Shown here piece by piece: positions 24,699 to 33,131 of a DNA stretch of 64,000 bases (position 1 is its first letter; each line of letters begins with the position of its first letter). The notes beneath the pieces are model-generated. The model was given only the letters and a program-made list of their open reading frames with translations. It ran no database searches and was not told the origin of the DNA. The DNA lies in assembly GCA_910586225.1 (NCBI GenBank), contig CAJUIL010000005.1, forward strand, positions 62,001-126,000, read 5' to 3'. Both the position numbers and the translations under genes were made by a program. Source of the DNA: an uncultured Eubacterium sp. Its GTDB lineage: Bacteria; Bacillota; Clostridia; Lachnospirales; Lachnospiraceae.

Positions 24699-26396
24699 AT
24701 GTTTAAGGATGAAAAGATTGAGAAAAAGCTGACGAAGTCTTTTCTGATGGTATCTTTAATTACGGCGGTATCAGCCGTTTTGGGGCTGGTTGCCCTGGTT
24801 CTTGTTGCGAATCGGTATTCTTATGCATTGACGAATTATGGCTTTGCACAGGGAGATATTGGCAAGGCGATGTTTGAGTTTGCGGATGTGCGGTCTTCTT
24901 TGCGTGCGGTTATCGGTTATGACGACCAGGATGCGATCGATAGGGTGATGCAGCAGCATAAGAATGCGATCGCCGCGTTTGAGCAGAATTTTGCAGAGGT
25001 GGAAAAAACGATCGTATCAGAGGCAGGCCGGGAGACCTACGATGCGATTCAAAAGGAGCTGGAAGCATATTGGCCATTGGATACACAGATTGTAGAAAAA
25101 GGGAATACGACGGATATTGAACGCTGCCTGGAGGCGCAGGAGCTTGCGCTGACTCAGCTTGGGCCGAAGTACGAGAGCATATATGAAAAGTTGGACGAGC
25201 TGTTAGAGGTAAAGGTGACTGAGGGGCAGAACTTATCTCAAACGCTTGTTGTTTTGAGCGTAGTGTTGATGATCGTTATTGTTCTTGTAATAGCGGTTTC
25301 CATTTTGATCTCCATGCGCATTGGCAAGCGTATCGCAACCGGTATTTCCAATCCGTTAAAGGAGCTTGGAAACCGGCTGAAAATGTTTGCGTCTGGTGAC
25401 CTGACTTCACCGTTTCCAGAGTCGGATTCTAAGGACGAGGTAGCGGAAATGGTCAACGATGCGGCGGAAATGGCCGGTGTGTTGAACGTTATCATCAACG
25501 ATATCGGAGAGGTGCTTGGCCAGATGGAGGACAAGAACTACGCCGTAGAGTCTACTGTCAAGGACAGATATACTAAGGATTTTTCCAAGCTGATCCTGTC
25601 CATGCGCGGACTGCGTGATCAGATGTCGGAAACGATCCGTTCTATTGGGGAAGCGTCCAGCCAGGTATCCGGCGGATCGATCAATCTGGCGGAATCTGCA
25701 CAGAGTATCGCAGAAGGAGCAACGGAGCAGGCAGGAGCCGTCGAGGAACTGCAGGCTACGATCATGGATATTACAGAAGAAATGGAAAAGAGCGCGCAAA
25801 GAGCAGAGGAATCTTTCAAACAGGCGGAGAATTACGCGCTGGAGGCGGATCATACACGGGATGAAATGCATACGATGGTAACGGCAATGGAGAAGATCAG
25901 TGAATCTTCAGCAAAGATTGGAAACATTATTTCCGAGATTGAATCCATTGCGTCCCAGACCAATCTGCTTTCCCTGAACGCTTCGATCGAAGCTGCAAGA
26001 GCGGGTGAGGCAGGACGAGGCTTCTCCGTTGTGGCTGAAGAGATCCGACAGCTGGCGGAGCAGAGTGCAAAAGCTGCCGTAGATACGAGGGAACTGATCG
26101 AAAGCTCCATGAAGGAGATTGCGGAAGGCAACCGCGCGGTAGAGCGTGCGTCCAGTTCGATCGACAGTGTAGTTGGCGGTATCAAGCAGATTGCGGAATC
26201 TGCTAAGAGCATGAGTGAAATGGTTATTTCACAAGCAGAAACGATCCGTCAGGCAGAGGTTGGCATCAGCCAGATATCAGAGGTTGTACAGAATAACTCT
26301 GCGGCAGCGCAGGAGTCCTCGGCGACGAGTGAGCAGCTGTCCGCACAGGCTGCGACACTGGATGAGCTGGTAGGTCAGTTTGTACTGGAAAAATAA
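24699..26396 (+). CDS. Methyl-accepting chemotaxis protein
   Basis: A 565-residue chemoreceptor. It has an N-terminal span (near 15-40), a four-helix-bundle ligand domain to about 185, a second span (VVLSVVLMIVIVLVIAVSILI), HAMP, and a signalling domain whose tip ETNLLSLNASIEAARAGE-type sequence is intact (SQTNLLSLNASIEAARAGEA). The tip shows it can couple to CheA/CheW. The ligand is unknown. ATG at 24699 follows GAGGAGG with 10-base spacing. An upstream ATG at 24672 lacks a site. CheA/CheW genes are not in the window. Confidence 0.93.
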   Translation: MFKDEKIEKKLTKSFLMVSLITAVSAVLGLVALVLVANRYSYALTNYGFAQGDIGKAMFEFADVRSSLRAVIGYDDQDAIDRVMQQHKNAIAAFEQNFAEVEKTIVSEAGRETYDAIQKELEAYWPLDTQIVEKGNTTDIERCLEAQELALTQLGPKYESIYEKLDELLEVKVTEGQNLSQTLVVLSVVLMIVIVLVIAVSILISMRIGKRIATGISNPLKELGNRLKMFASGDLTSPFPESDSKDEVAEMVNDAAEMAGVLNVIINDIGEVLGQMEDKNYAVESTVKDRYTKDFSKLILSMRGLRDQMSETIRSIGEASSQVSGGSINLAESAQSIAEGATEQAGAVEELQATIMDITEEMEKSAQRAEESFKQAENYALEADHTRDEMHTMVTAMEKISESSAKIGNIISEIESIASQTNLLSLNASIEAARAGEAGRGFSVVAEEIRQLAEQSAKAAVDTRELIESSMKEIAEGNRAVERASSSIDSVVGGIKQIAESAKSMSEMVISQAETIRQAEVGISQISEVVQNNSAAAQESSATSEQLSAQAATLDELVGQFVLEK

Positions 26397-26470
26397 GACG
26401 GACGCCCAGAGGGGTAATGGATAAAAATAACATCGATATTTTAGAAAGAGATATATACAGCTTGATTGAA

Positions 26471-26494
26471 GCCATAGCCTGTTTAGGCTATGGC
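26471..26494. terminator. Bidirectional terminator-like hairpin
   Basis: GCCATAGCCT and AGGCTATGGC form a perfect 10-bp stem with a GTTT loop between the chemoreceptor and the converging DUF6062 gene, whose stop codon lies inside the right arm. The following T content is modest (CTTGTT). Confidence 0.6.
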
Positions 26495-27255
26495 TCTTGT
26501 TCGAATACCGGGTCGGCCGGATAGCCGCTGCCGCATTTTTGCATCGCGCGCTGCACGCTGTCAGCGGAATTGCCCCAGTCTTTGTCCTTGTTGCGGTAGT
26601 CGTTTTTTTCTACAAACCAGGATACCTCGCTCTGCAGGCGTTTCATATGCTCCAGCATCAGTGCGGATGCTTTTGGATAAAAATCGTTTTTTTCCGCGTC
26701 TGATAAGCGGTTTTCCGCGCATTCGACCAGATCGCGGAAATGCGGCAGGCAAAAGCCCTTGCTGCTTGTAAACGCGTCACGAAATTCACTGTTTTTACGG
26801 TACAGGTCAAAAAAGGTATCCAGATAGCGGGTGTAGATCTGGTTAAAGTGGCCGCAGACGTAGCAGGAGCTTTCTTTTTGATCCAGCCATGCGCCGAGCG
26901 GTGTTTTTGCCTGCGTATGTATGGCTTGCGTACGCTTCATGCGCTTGAATATGCCGGATTTGCCGGGCGTAAAGCCTTGGAGCGCCTGGGCAAGCTCTTC
27001 GTTTAGCTTTTTCAGATGCGTGCTTAGGATCAGCGCGCTTCCAAGGCGGTTGCCGTAGTCGTACATCATTTTGTAGTGATGGCGGCAAAAGCCCATTTCA
27101 TCTGTTTTTTCCCGAATGTAATCTTCCATATAAGCGGAGCCAAGAATAAAGGAGATGGCGTGCTGCTCTGCGGCGCGTTCCAGATAGCAGAACGGGCATT
27201 CGTCTCCTGCGCGGAAGGCTTCGATCAGCGGAAGAGTTGCAATGTCTTTTTTCAT
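26488..27255 (-). CDS. Cysteine-rich DUF6062-like protein
   Basis: A 255-residue soluble protein with four Cys/His pairs: CPFCYLE near residue 20, GFCRHHY near 55, SSCYVCGHF near 132 and GFCLPHF near 168. The spacing C-x2-C ... C-x2-H twice suggests two zinc sites. I associate it with DUF6062, a clostridial family of unknown function. The N-terminus (LPLIEAFRAGDECPFC) is typical. The C-terminal tail is extended with a proline-rich end. The gene stands alone on the minus strand. Confidence 0.75.
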   Translation of the reverse strand: MKKDIATLPLIEAFRAGDECPFCYLERAAEQHAISFILGSAYMEDYIREKTDEMGFCRHHYKMMYDYGNRLGSALILSTHLKKLNEELAQALQGFTPGKSGIFKRMKRTQAIHTQAKTPLGAWLDQKESSCYVCGHFNQIYTRYLDTFFDLYRKNSEFRDAFTSSKGFCLPHFRDLVECAENRLSDAEKNDFYPKASALMLEHMKRLQSEVSWFVEKNDYRNKDKDWGNSADSVQRAMQKCGSGYPADPVFEQEP

Positions 27256-27331
27256 CGTGCGTCACCTGTTTTCGTTTTCTATTGATTATAATCGATTCTC
27301 AAACAAGTGTAAAGAGCTTTCGTGCGCGCCG

Positions 27332-28372
27332 TTATTCCAGAATGATCCAGGCGTCCTGACGCTTCGTGACATAGCCGATCACGGCAGCCTGCGGGATACT
27401 TTCGTGCAGGCGCTTTAGGCATTCGTCCGCGTCTTTTTGCGGCATTGCGATCAAAAGGCCGCCGCTTGTCTGCGGATCATACAGGATATCCTGCATCGCG
27501 AGGCTGATGTCTGCGCGTACGCTGACGCCTGCTTCGGCATAGGCGCGGTTGCGATAGGCGCCTGCGGGAATAAAGCCCATTTCCGCGAGCGGATAGGCTT
27601 CTTGGTGATAAGGAACGTATTGCGTCTGGATATGGATCGTACAATCGCTGCCCTGCGCCATCTCGTAGCTGTGTCCAAGCAGGGCAAATCCGGTGACATC
27701 CGTACAGCTATGGACGTCATACTGCAGCATGATGTCTCGTGCGGTTTTATTTAATGTGGCCATCTGGCGGTAAATACGCTCCATGACCGCCGGCTCTACC
27801 AGATCGGCCTTGTCTGACGTTGTGAGTATCCCGATGCCGAGAGGCTTTGTTAAGATCAGCGCGTCGCCGGGCATAGCGCCACAGTTTTTTAAGATCCTTT
27901 GCGGATGCACGAAGCCGGAGACGGCCAGTCCGTAGATTGGCTCCGCACCGTTTATCGTATGGCCGCCGGAGATGATAACGCCTGCTTCATAGGCCTTCTG
28001 ATAGCCGCCCCGCAGGATTTCCTGTACGGTGTGGGCCTCCATATGCTCTGGAATACAAAGGATGTTCAGCGCCAGCTTCGGTTCGCCGCCCATTGCGTAT
28101 ACGTCGCTGATGGCATTTGCGGCAGCGATCTGCCCGTATAAAAACGGGTCGTCCACGATTGGCGGAAAAAAGTCTGTAGTCTGTACGAGGGCGGTTTCTT
28201 CATCCAGCTGATAGACGCTGGCGTCGTCGCTCTTGTCATAGCCGACGAGCAGGCGTGGATCTTGGTGTGTCACAAAGCCGTCCAGCATTTGCGCAAGCGT
28301 CCCGGCGCCTACTTTGGCGCCGCAGCCTGCGCAGGAAGCAAGCTTGGTCAGCTTGATCTGCGTTTCATTCAT
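27332..28372 (-). CDS. selD: Selenide, water dikinase
   Basis: A 346-residue enzyme making selenophosphate from selenide and ATP. The catalytic N-terminus LASCAGCGAKVG places Cys17 and Lys20 at the same numbers as in E. coli SelD. The second cysteine of the E. coli motif is alanine here. The glycine-rich GYDKSDDASVY and the VQTTDFFPPIVDDP segments are typical. It is a cysteine, not selenocysteine, form. The ATG at 28372 follows AAGGAGG. A longer frame from 28474 overlaps the DUF3343 gene. It is the last gene of the minus-strand selenium operon. No SelA, SelB or tRNA-Sec is visible. Confidence 0.95.
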   Translation of the reverse strand: MNETQIKLTKLASCAGCGAKVGAGTLAQMLDGFVTHQDPRLLVGYDKSDDASVYQLDEETALVQTTDFFPPIVDDPFLYGQIAAANAISDVYAMGGEPKLALNILCIPEHMEAHTVQEILRGGYQKAYEAGVIISGGHTINGAEPIYGLAVSGFVHPQRILKNCGAMPGDALILTKPLGIGILTTSDKADLVEPAVMERIYRQMATLNKTARDIMLQYDVHSCTDVTGFALLGHSYEMAQGSDCTIHIQTQYVPYHQEAYPLAEMGFIPAGAYRNRAYAEAGVSVRADISLAMQDILYDPQTSGGLLIAMPQKDADECLKRLHESIPQAAVIGYVTKRQDAWIILE

Positions 28373-28395
28373 AAGTGAAAAGCCTCCTTCGGATG

Positions 28396-28641
28396 TTAGC
28401 TGTTTTCTGCGCGGTAGCAGACGCGGTATCCGTCCGCGAGAACCAAAGCGGCCTGTTCCATTTCCTCTGGCCATTCTGGCGCGGGACAGGCGGACGCAGC
28501 TTCGTAGCGGACGCAGGTGCCGCAGCTGCTGCTTAAATTGCGCGGCACTGGCATCAGGCGGGCAGGGATCTGCTTGCTATCGCACAGCTTTTTAAAGCGT
28601 ACCGCACCAAAGTGCGAGTAAAAGGTTGCGATGTAGTTCAT
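28396..28641 (-). CDS. DUF3343 protein, putative selenium/sulfur carrier
   Basis: An 81-residue protein of the DUF3343 family, with the conserved LSSSCGTCVRY (Cys40, Cys43). These proteins accompany SelD, YedF and YedE in selenium clusters and are proposed to hold or deliver selenium or sulfur through the cysteine pair. The start is 1 base downstream of the end of the tusA-like gene, and selD follows after 23 bases, so all are one operon. Confidence 0.85.
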   Translation of the reverse strand: MNYIATFYSHFGAVRFKKLCDSKQIPARLMPVPRNLSSSCGTCVRYEAASACPAPEWPEEMEQAALVLADGYRVCYRAENS

Positions 28642-28642
28642 A

Positions 28643-28849
28643 TTATTTTGTCATGGAGAGTGTAAATTCTCCGCCTTTCTCCGTACAGGCTACCTGATAT
28701 CCCTGACTGCTTGCATAGCGGGTCACATTTTCACGGGAAGCCACGTTGTCAACGATGATCTCATAAGCGTGTTCCTTGGATGTCATAGCTTTGCGCAGCA
28801 TGACAACCGGTTCCGGGCAGGAAAGCCCGCGTGCGTCTAATTGCTTCAT
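28643..28849 (-). CDS. yedF: TusA/YedF-like sulfurtransferase
   Basis: A 68-residue SirA/TusA-fold protein with the motif GLSCPEPV (Cys11), where the cysteine carries persulfide or perselenide. The long YedF form has a second DsrE-like domain, which is absent here. Coupling to yedE (4 bases) and DUF3343 supports a role in selenium donation rather than tRNA thiolation. That is inference from context. Confidence 0.85.
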   Translation of the reverse strand: MKQLDARGLSCPEPVVMLRKAMTSKEHAYEIIVDNVASRENVTRYASSQGYQVACTEKGGEFTLSMTK

Positions 28850-28852
28850 TTT

Positions 28853-29941
28853 CTAATTCTCCTTTTTCTGAAACGTATTCAGGCAGGCTATGATAGCGAC
28901 TGCCGCGATACCGATAATAACGGCGGCTTTGCCGTTTGCCGTAGGGCCATCCGCGCTGGAGGCAAGGCCGAAATTGTGCGCAAATGCCGCGCCTGCCATA
29001 AGGCCGATCACTGTAACGGCGCTGTCTGAGTTGCCTTCTCCTGCCAGCACGAGCTGACGCAGCGGACAGCCGCCAAGCAGTACGCAGCCAAATCCAGCTA
29101 ACAGCATACCAAGGAAGTTCCATAAGCCGTCGGTATGCGAAACAGGCTGTCCGGCCAGACCCGGCACAAAGTAGCTGCCCTGTGTGAAGGCGCTTAATAA
29201 GAGGTTGCAAGCTAGTGCGCTGACTAAAATAGCGATAAACCCTAACAGCAGCTTGGATTCACGGAACAATACCATATCACGGATACCGCCCACCATGCAA
29301 AGGCGTGTCCGCTGTGCCAGCGCGCCGACTGCAAGTCCGGCTGCCAGACTGATCCAGATAGCCGCGTGCTTTGCGCCTGGGCCTGCGTCCGCTTCAGTAA
29401 AATGAAGAAATGCAGGAGCCGCAGCAAGCAATAGCAGCATCGCAAGCTGTAAGACCTGGAACAGCCCGCCCTCCAGAAGGGGCAGCCGGTATGTGCGGCG
29501 GAGCGAATAGCCGCGGTTTAAGAAAAATACACCTGCCAGTATTCCGCAGATAAAGCCGCCAAGGCCGAGCAGGGCGTTTAAGTCGCCGCCCGCAAGACGC
29601 AGGATCATACGGAACGGGCAGCCGAGGAACATCAAACAGCCGATCATCACGAAAAAGCTAAGTGCAAAACGGGTCAGCGGGGAGCTGCCTCCTCTGGAAG
29701 CAAATTCCTTACGGCCCATGGCCATCAGAAAGCTTCCGAGCACAAGCCCGATGATCTCCGGACGTATGTATTGGACGGCTGCGGCTGAATGCAGTCCGAG
29801 TGCGCCTGCGGTATCACGCAGAAAACAGGCGATGCAAAATCCCATGTTGGCCGGATTTCCGAAAAATACGAGCGCCGTTGAGATGACGCCGATGAGAAGG
29901 CCGGCTAAGATAATGCTTGTCTTTTCTTTTTTGAAATTCAT
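28853..29941 (-). CDS. yedE: YedE-type putative selenium transporter
   Basis: A 362-residue protein with about ten membrane spans, made of two YeeE/YedE (DUF395) repeats. The conserved cysteine-bearing segments are seen: MGFCIACFLRDTAG near 32, GCPFRMILRLAGGD near 108, RTRLCMVGGIRD near 215 and GGCPLRQLVLAGEGNSDS near 300. Family members import thiosulfate or selenium species. The ATG at 29941 with GAAAGGAAG is preferred over an upstream frame from 30004. First gene of the operon. Confidence 0.9.
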   Translation of the reverse strand: MNFKKEKTSIILAGLLIGVISTALVFFGNPANMGFCIACFLRDTAGALGLHSAAAVQYIRPEIIGLVLGSFLMAMGRKEFASRGGSSPLTRFALSFFVMIGCLMFLGCPFRMILRLAGGDLNALLGLGGFICGILAGVFFLNRGYSLRRTYRLPLLEGGLFQVLQLAMLLLLAAAPAFLHFTEADAGPGAKHAAIWISLAAGLAVGALAQRTRLCMVGGIRDMVLFRESKLLLGFIAILVSALACNLLLSAFTQGSYFVPGLAGQPVSHTDGLWNFLGMLLAGFGCVLLGGCPLRQLVLAGEGNSDSAVTVIGLMAGAAFAHNFGLASSADGPTANGKAAVIIGIAAVAIIACLNTFQKKEN

Positions 29942-29974
29942 TTTTTCTGCTTCCTTTCTCTTTTGATTACAATT

Positions 29975-30004
29975 AGTATAGCATGGAACGGAAATTTCAG
30001 CCAA
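29975..30004 (-). promoter_or_regulatory. Promoter of the yedE-selD operon
   Basis: On the minus strand TTGGCT (29999-30004) and TATACT (29975-29980) are 18 bp apart. Confidence 0.5.
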
Positions 30005-30035
30005 TTCTGATTATTAATAATTATTATCGATTGAT

Positions 30036-30064
30036 TTGATTTACTGATAGATCTATGTTAATAT
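30036..30064 (+). promoter_or_regulatory. Promoter of the cysteine desulfurase-like gene
   Basis: TTGATT (30036-30041) and TAATAT (30059-30064) are 17 bp apart. The AT-rich symmetric stretch ATTATTAATAATTATTAT (30010-30027), between the two divergent promoters, is a plausible site for the LysR regulator encoded nearby. Confidence 0.5.
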
Positions 30065-30106
30065 GACAGCAGATCAGATGTCCAGAGCAGAAAGGAGATG
30101 GATGGG

Positions 30107-31258
30107 ATGGAGGGAATTTATTTTGATCATGCGAGCACAACGTTTCCAAAGCCGCAGGCGGTTGCGGATGCGATGTATGCGTTTATGACGAGGGAGGGCA
30201 GCAATATCAACCGGGGCTGTTATACCGGGGCTTACAGTGTGGAGGAGAAGGTTTTTGAGACACGCCGGCTGCTGTGCGATTTTTTTGGCGGTGACGATTG
30301 CAAAAATGTGGTGTTTACGAAAAATGTGACCGAGAGCCTGAATATGTTGATCAAAGGCTTTTTAAAGCCGGGCGACCATGTGCTCGTATCAGCGATGGAG
30401 CACAATGCGGTGATGCGACCGCTTGTGCAGCTGGCGCGCTGTGGGGTGACGTTTACGAGGATTCCGTGTGCGCAGGACGGCCAGCTGGATCCTGACGAGC
30501 TGCCGGGGCTTTTGACAAGCAGGACGCGGGCGGTGATCGTGCTTCATGCGAGCAATGTATGCGGTACGCTGCTGCCGCTTCGTGAGATAGGGGAATTTTG
30601 CGTGCGTCATGGTCTGCGTTTTTTTGTGGATGCGGCGCAAACGGGCGGCGTGTGGCCAATCGATATGAAAGAGCTGCAGATCGACGCGCTTGCGTTTACT
30701 GGACATAAAGGGCTTTTAGGCCCCCAGGGGATAGGGGGCTTTCTTGTTCGCGGACAGCTGGGTGCGCAGCTTGAGCCGCTTTTATCCGGCGGTACTGGAA
30801 GCGTCAGCCATACGGAAGACATACCGGCTTTTATGCCGGACAGGCTGGAGCCAGGTACGCTGAACCTGCCCGGTATCCTAGGGCTGCGCGCGGCGCTGGA
30901 ATGGATTTTGGATACGGGTATCGACCGCATCCGCGCGCATGAGCTTGCGTTGACCGAACAGTTTTTGGACGGTTTGCGGGAGATCAGGGGGATTCGTGTA
31001 GCAGGTCGAACAGGGACAGAAGGCCGTACCGGTGTCGTATCGATTCAGACAGTGGCAAAGGAGCTATCAGACGTGGCATGGCAGCTGGACGAAACGTATG
31101 GGATTATGACACGCGTAGGGCTGCATTGTGCGCCATCCGCCCATAAAACGCTTGGCACCTTTCCGACGGGTACGATCCGCTTTTCTTTTGGATGGCGGAA
31201 TACCAGCGAAGAGGTCGATAAGGCGCTGCGGGCGCTTGCGCAGCTGTGCGTAGGATAA
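30107..31258 (+). CDS. Class V aminotransferase, cysteine desulfurase/selenocysteine lyase-like
   Basis: A 383-residue PLP enzyme. Landmarks are IYFDHASTTFPKPQ, TKNVTESLNMLIKGF, the HxA-type VLHASNVCGTLLP, FFVDAAQTGG and the PLP lysine in FTGHKGLLGPQGIGG (SxHK-like). It matches the family described as EF2568-like (TIGR01977), which travels with orphan SelD genes. It probably releases sulfur or selenium from cysteine or selenocysteine for the SelD branch. The ATG at 30107 has correct spacing to AAAGGAG. The ATG at 30098 overlaps it. Confidence 0.9.
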   Translation: MEGIYFDHASTTFPKPQAVADAMYAFMTREGSNINRGCYTGAYSVEEKVFETRRLLCDFFGGDDCKNVVFTKNVTESLNMLIKGFLKPGDHVLVSAMEHNAVMRPLVQLARCGVTFTRIPCAQDGQLDPDELPGLLTSRTRAVIVLHASNVCGTLLPLREIGEFCVRHGLRFFVDAAQTGGVWPIDMKELQIDALAFTGHKGLLGPQGIGGFLVRGQLGAQLEPLLSGGTGSVSHTEDIPAFMPDRLEPGTLNLPGILGLRAALEWILDTGIDRIRAHELALTEQFLDGLREIRGIRVAGRTGTEGRTGVVSIQTVAKELSDVAWQLDETYGIMTRVGLHCAPSAHKTLGTFPTGTIRFSFGWRNTSEEVDKALRALAQLCVG

Positions 31259-31298
31259 TGGCGCAGGATCATCGTATACAGCATAAAGGTGGAGCATT

Positions 31299-32192
31299 AT
31301 GGAGTTAAAGCAGTTACAGTCTTTTATTGCCGTGGTCGAATGCCAGAGTTTTACAAAAGCAGCGCAGCGGCTGTTTTTATCGCAGCCCTCTGTCAGCGCC
31401 CACATACGCCGGCTGGAGGAAGAACTGCACTCCCGGCTGCTGATCCGTACGACGAAGAATGTTGAGATCACACCGCGCGGCTGGGAGTTATATGAGTGCG
31501 CCTGTGAGATGATCAAGCGCTGGGACAATCTGCTGCAGCGCTGGGATAACGAGACAAGAAGGGTGATTCGTCTTGGCGCTTCGACGATTCCGTCGGCTTA
31601 TATCCTGCCGGAGCTTTTGCCGGCGTATGGAAAAGAGCATCCGGACATTTATTTTTCCATTTACCAAAGCAATAGCCAGGATATTACGGACAGGCTGCTG
31701 CAGGGGGATTTTGACGTTGGGTTTATCGGGATGGATAGCAGCAGCGAATATTTGGCCTGTGTTCCATTTTATCAGGACCGCATGGTGATGATCACGCCGG
31801 TCAGAGGGGATTATCTGGAGTTAAAGAAGCAAAGCAGCCCGCTGCAGGAGCTTTTGCGCTCGCCGATGATCCTGCGGGAAAAGCAGAGCGGCAGCCAGAA
31901 AAGCGCGGACCGCTTTTTGGAAAGCCTGGGCATCCGTCAGGAAGAGCTAAAGGTCGTAGCCCGCATCAACGACCAGGAGGCGGTAAAAAACCTAGTGGCG
32001 CAGGGACTTGGCGTGTCGATACTGTCCGAGCGGGCGGCCAGGAATTTTGTGGATGAAAAGCGGGTGCTGCTGTTTGAGCTGCCGGAGCAAACAGCGCGGC
32101 GCAGCTTATATTTGATCTATCCGAAGAATTATATTTTGAATCCTTATTTGCAGAAGTTTATGGAGTATGTGATGCGGTTTTATCAGGGGTGA
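31299..32192 (+). CDS. LysR-family regulator of the selenium cluster
   Basis: A 297-residue regulator with an N-terminal winged HTH (MELKQLQSFIAVVECQSFTK, then QPSVSAHIRRLEEEL) and a periplasmic-binding-like sensor domain. It lies 40 bases after the desulfurase-like gene and faces the same way. LysR genes of this type are known from selenium-metabolism clusters. The likely target is the divergent interval 29975-30064. The effector is unknown. Confidence 0.9.
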   Translation: MELKQLQSFIAVVECQSFTKAAQRLFLSQPSVSAHIRRLEEELHSRLLIRTTKNVEITPRGWELYECACEMIKRWDNLLQRWDNETRRVIRLGASTIPSAYILPELLPAYGKEHPDIYFSIYQSNSQDITDRLLQGDFDVGFIGMDSSSEYLACVPFYQDRMVMITPVRGDYLELKKQSSPLQELLRSPMILREKQSGSQKSADRFLESLGIRQEELKVVARINDQEAVKNLVAQGLGVSILSERAARNFVDEKRVLLFELPEQTARRSLYLIYPKNYILNPYLQKFMEYVMRFYQG

Positions 32193-32220
32193 CGCGGCGT
32201 GAGCCGCGTTGCGCGATTTT
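32192..32220. terminator. Hairpin between LysR gene and hicB
   Basis: ACGCGGC and GCCGCGT pair around GTGA, directly at the end of the LysR gene, then TGCGCGATTTT. The T run is weak, so termination is only probable. Confidence 0.5.
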
Positions 32221-32641
32221 ATCCTATATGCAGCTGCGCTTTTAGTGCGTCCTGCAGGACTTGTGAAAAATAAATGCCATGTTCCAATGCAGCGTTATTC
32301 AGCCATACCGGGATTGTGAGAGTTTTTTTCACTGATTTTGTAAAATGTTCTTTTGCATAAGAAGCAACATCTACAGAAACCATACTTATAAAAGCTTCTT
32401 TAGGATTTATTTCCAATTCTTCAGCAACATTTGCAGGATTGATATCGGTTAGTTTAGAGGGAGCTGGAATAGCGTCGTGATCCATTTGGCTAGTATAAAA
32501 ATAACCAGCCAGACAATCGACTGCCATTTCCATAGCTTCCTCAAAAGTATCGCCACAGGTCGCAAGCCAGTTTAAATCTGGAAATATGACGGAATAGCCG
32601 GCTGCTTCTTTAAAAAAACAAGCTGGATATATTGATAGCAT
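32219..32641 (-). CDS. hicB: HicB-family antitoxin
   Basis: A 140-residue protein with an N-terminal HicB_like partial RNase H fold (YSVIFPDLNWLATCGDTFEEAMEMA) and a C-terminal ribbon-helix-helix-like part (VKKTLTIPVWLNNAALEHGIYFSQVLQDAL). HicB neutralises HicA and represses the operon. The HicA gene directly upstream is internally deleted (see 32687-32785), so this is a solitary antitoxin that may still repress or protect against related toxins. The ribosome-binding site is CTAGGAGGTACACACAT, strong and close to the ATG. Confidence 0.9.
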   Translation of the reverse strand: MLSIYPACFFKEAAGYSVIFPDLNWLATCGDTFEEAMEMAVDCLAGYFYTSQMDHDAIPAPSKLTDINPANVAEELEINPKEAFISMVSVDVASYAKEHFTKSVKKTLTIPVWLNNAALEHGIYFSQVLQDALKAQLHIG

Positions 32642-32686
32642 ATGTGTGTACCTCCTAGATCATTGATAAAAATACAGGAATGGGGG

Positions 32687-32785
32687 CTATTTAAGCCCCG
32701 CCTGTCTCTTGATAGAATTTTCTGTACCTTTGGGGATATCTTTCGCAAGGATTAGCTGTTCCATCTCTCTTGGCTTCATTGGCAT
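32687..32785 (-). pseudogene. hicA: HicA toxin with in-frame internal deletion
   Basis: The 32-codon frame begins MPMKPREMEQLILAKD and ends IPKGTENSIKRQAGLK before TAG. The first ten residues match the HicA start (MPMTPKEM-like) and the last sixteen its end (K-D-x-x-K-G-T-x-x-S-I-x-K-Q-A-G-L). The middle of roughly 25-30 residues, which holds the G-x-H catalytic histidine segment, is missing. An AGGAGGAAAACATC site precedes the ATG, so a short peptide could still be made, but it cannot be an active mRNA interferase. Confidence 0.75.
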
Positions 32786-32946
32786 GATGTTTTCCTCCTT
32801 GCATCATTATGATAACATAGAATACGTATTAAAATATGTTTTTTGTGTGATTTACGTCTTCTTTATCTGGTACGTTTCGCGATCAGCGATCAAGTAAATT
32901 TTTTAGTGGTAAAAAGAGAAAAGTTTCCTGCGCCTGCGGGAAAAGG

Positions 32947-32975
32947 GTAACAGGTCAGCTTGCCTGAACTGTTAC
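32947..32975. repeat. 29-bp palindromic repeat, copy 2
   Basis: Arms GTAACAGGTCAG and CTGAACTGTTAC around CTTGC (12-5-12). The arms pair with one mismatch. The copy lies 35 bp upstream of the -35 box of the next gene. Confidence 0.75.
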
Positions 32976-33009
32976 GGAAAAGAAGAAGTGTAGTTTGTAT
33001 TGTTGCAGA

Positions 33010-33038
33010 TTGCTTTTCGTTTTACGATATAGTATACT
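33010..33038 (+). promoter_or_regulatory. Promoter of the spermidine synthase-like gene
   Basis: TTGCTT (33010-33015) and TATACT (33033-33038), 17 bp apart. Confidence 0.55.
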
Positions 33039-33131
33039 GTTAACAAATGGCAGCCTGTTACAGGAAAGCTGCATACGGGATACAGCCGGCCGGCAGAGCT
33101 GCCGCAGTAGTTTTTTAAGAAAGGCGTAAGA

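Larger units (their letters stand above)
32786..33131. other. Intergenic region, no gene
   Basis: Holds the palindromic repeat at 32947-32975 and the promoter at 33010-33038. The AT-rich part 32800-32900 shows no supportable gene. Confidence 0.5.
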
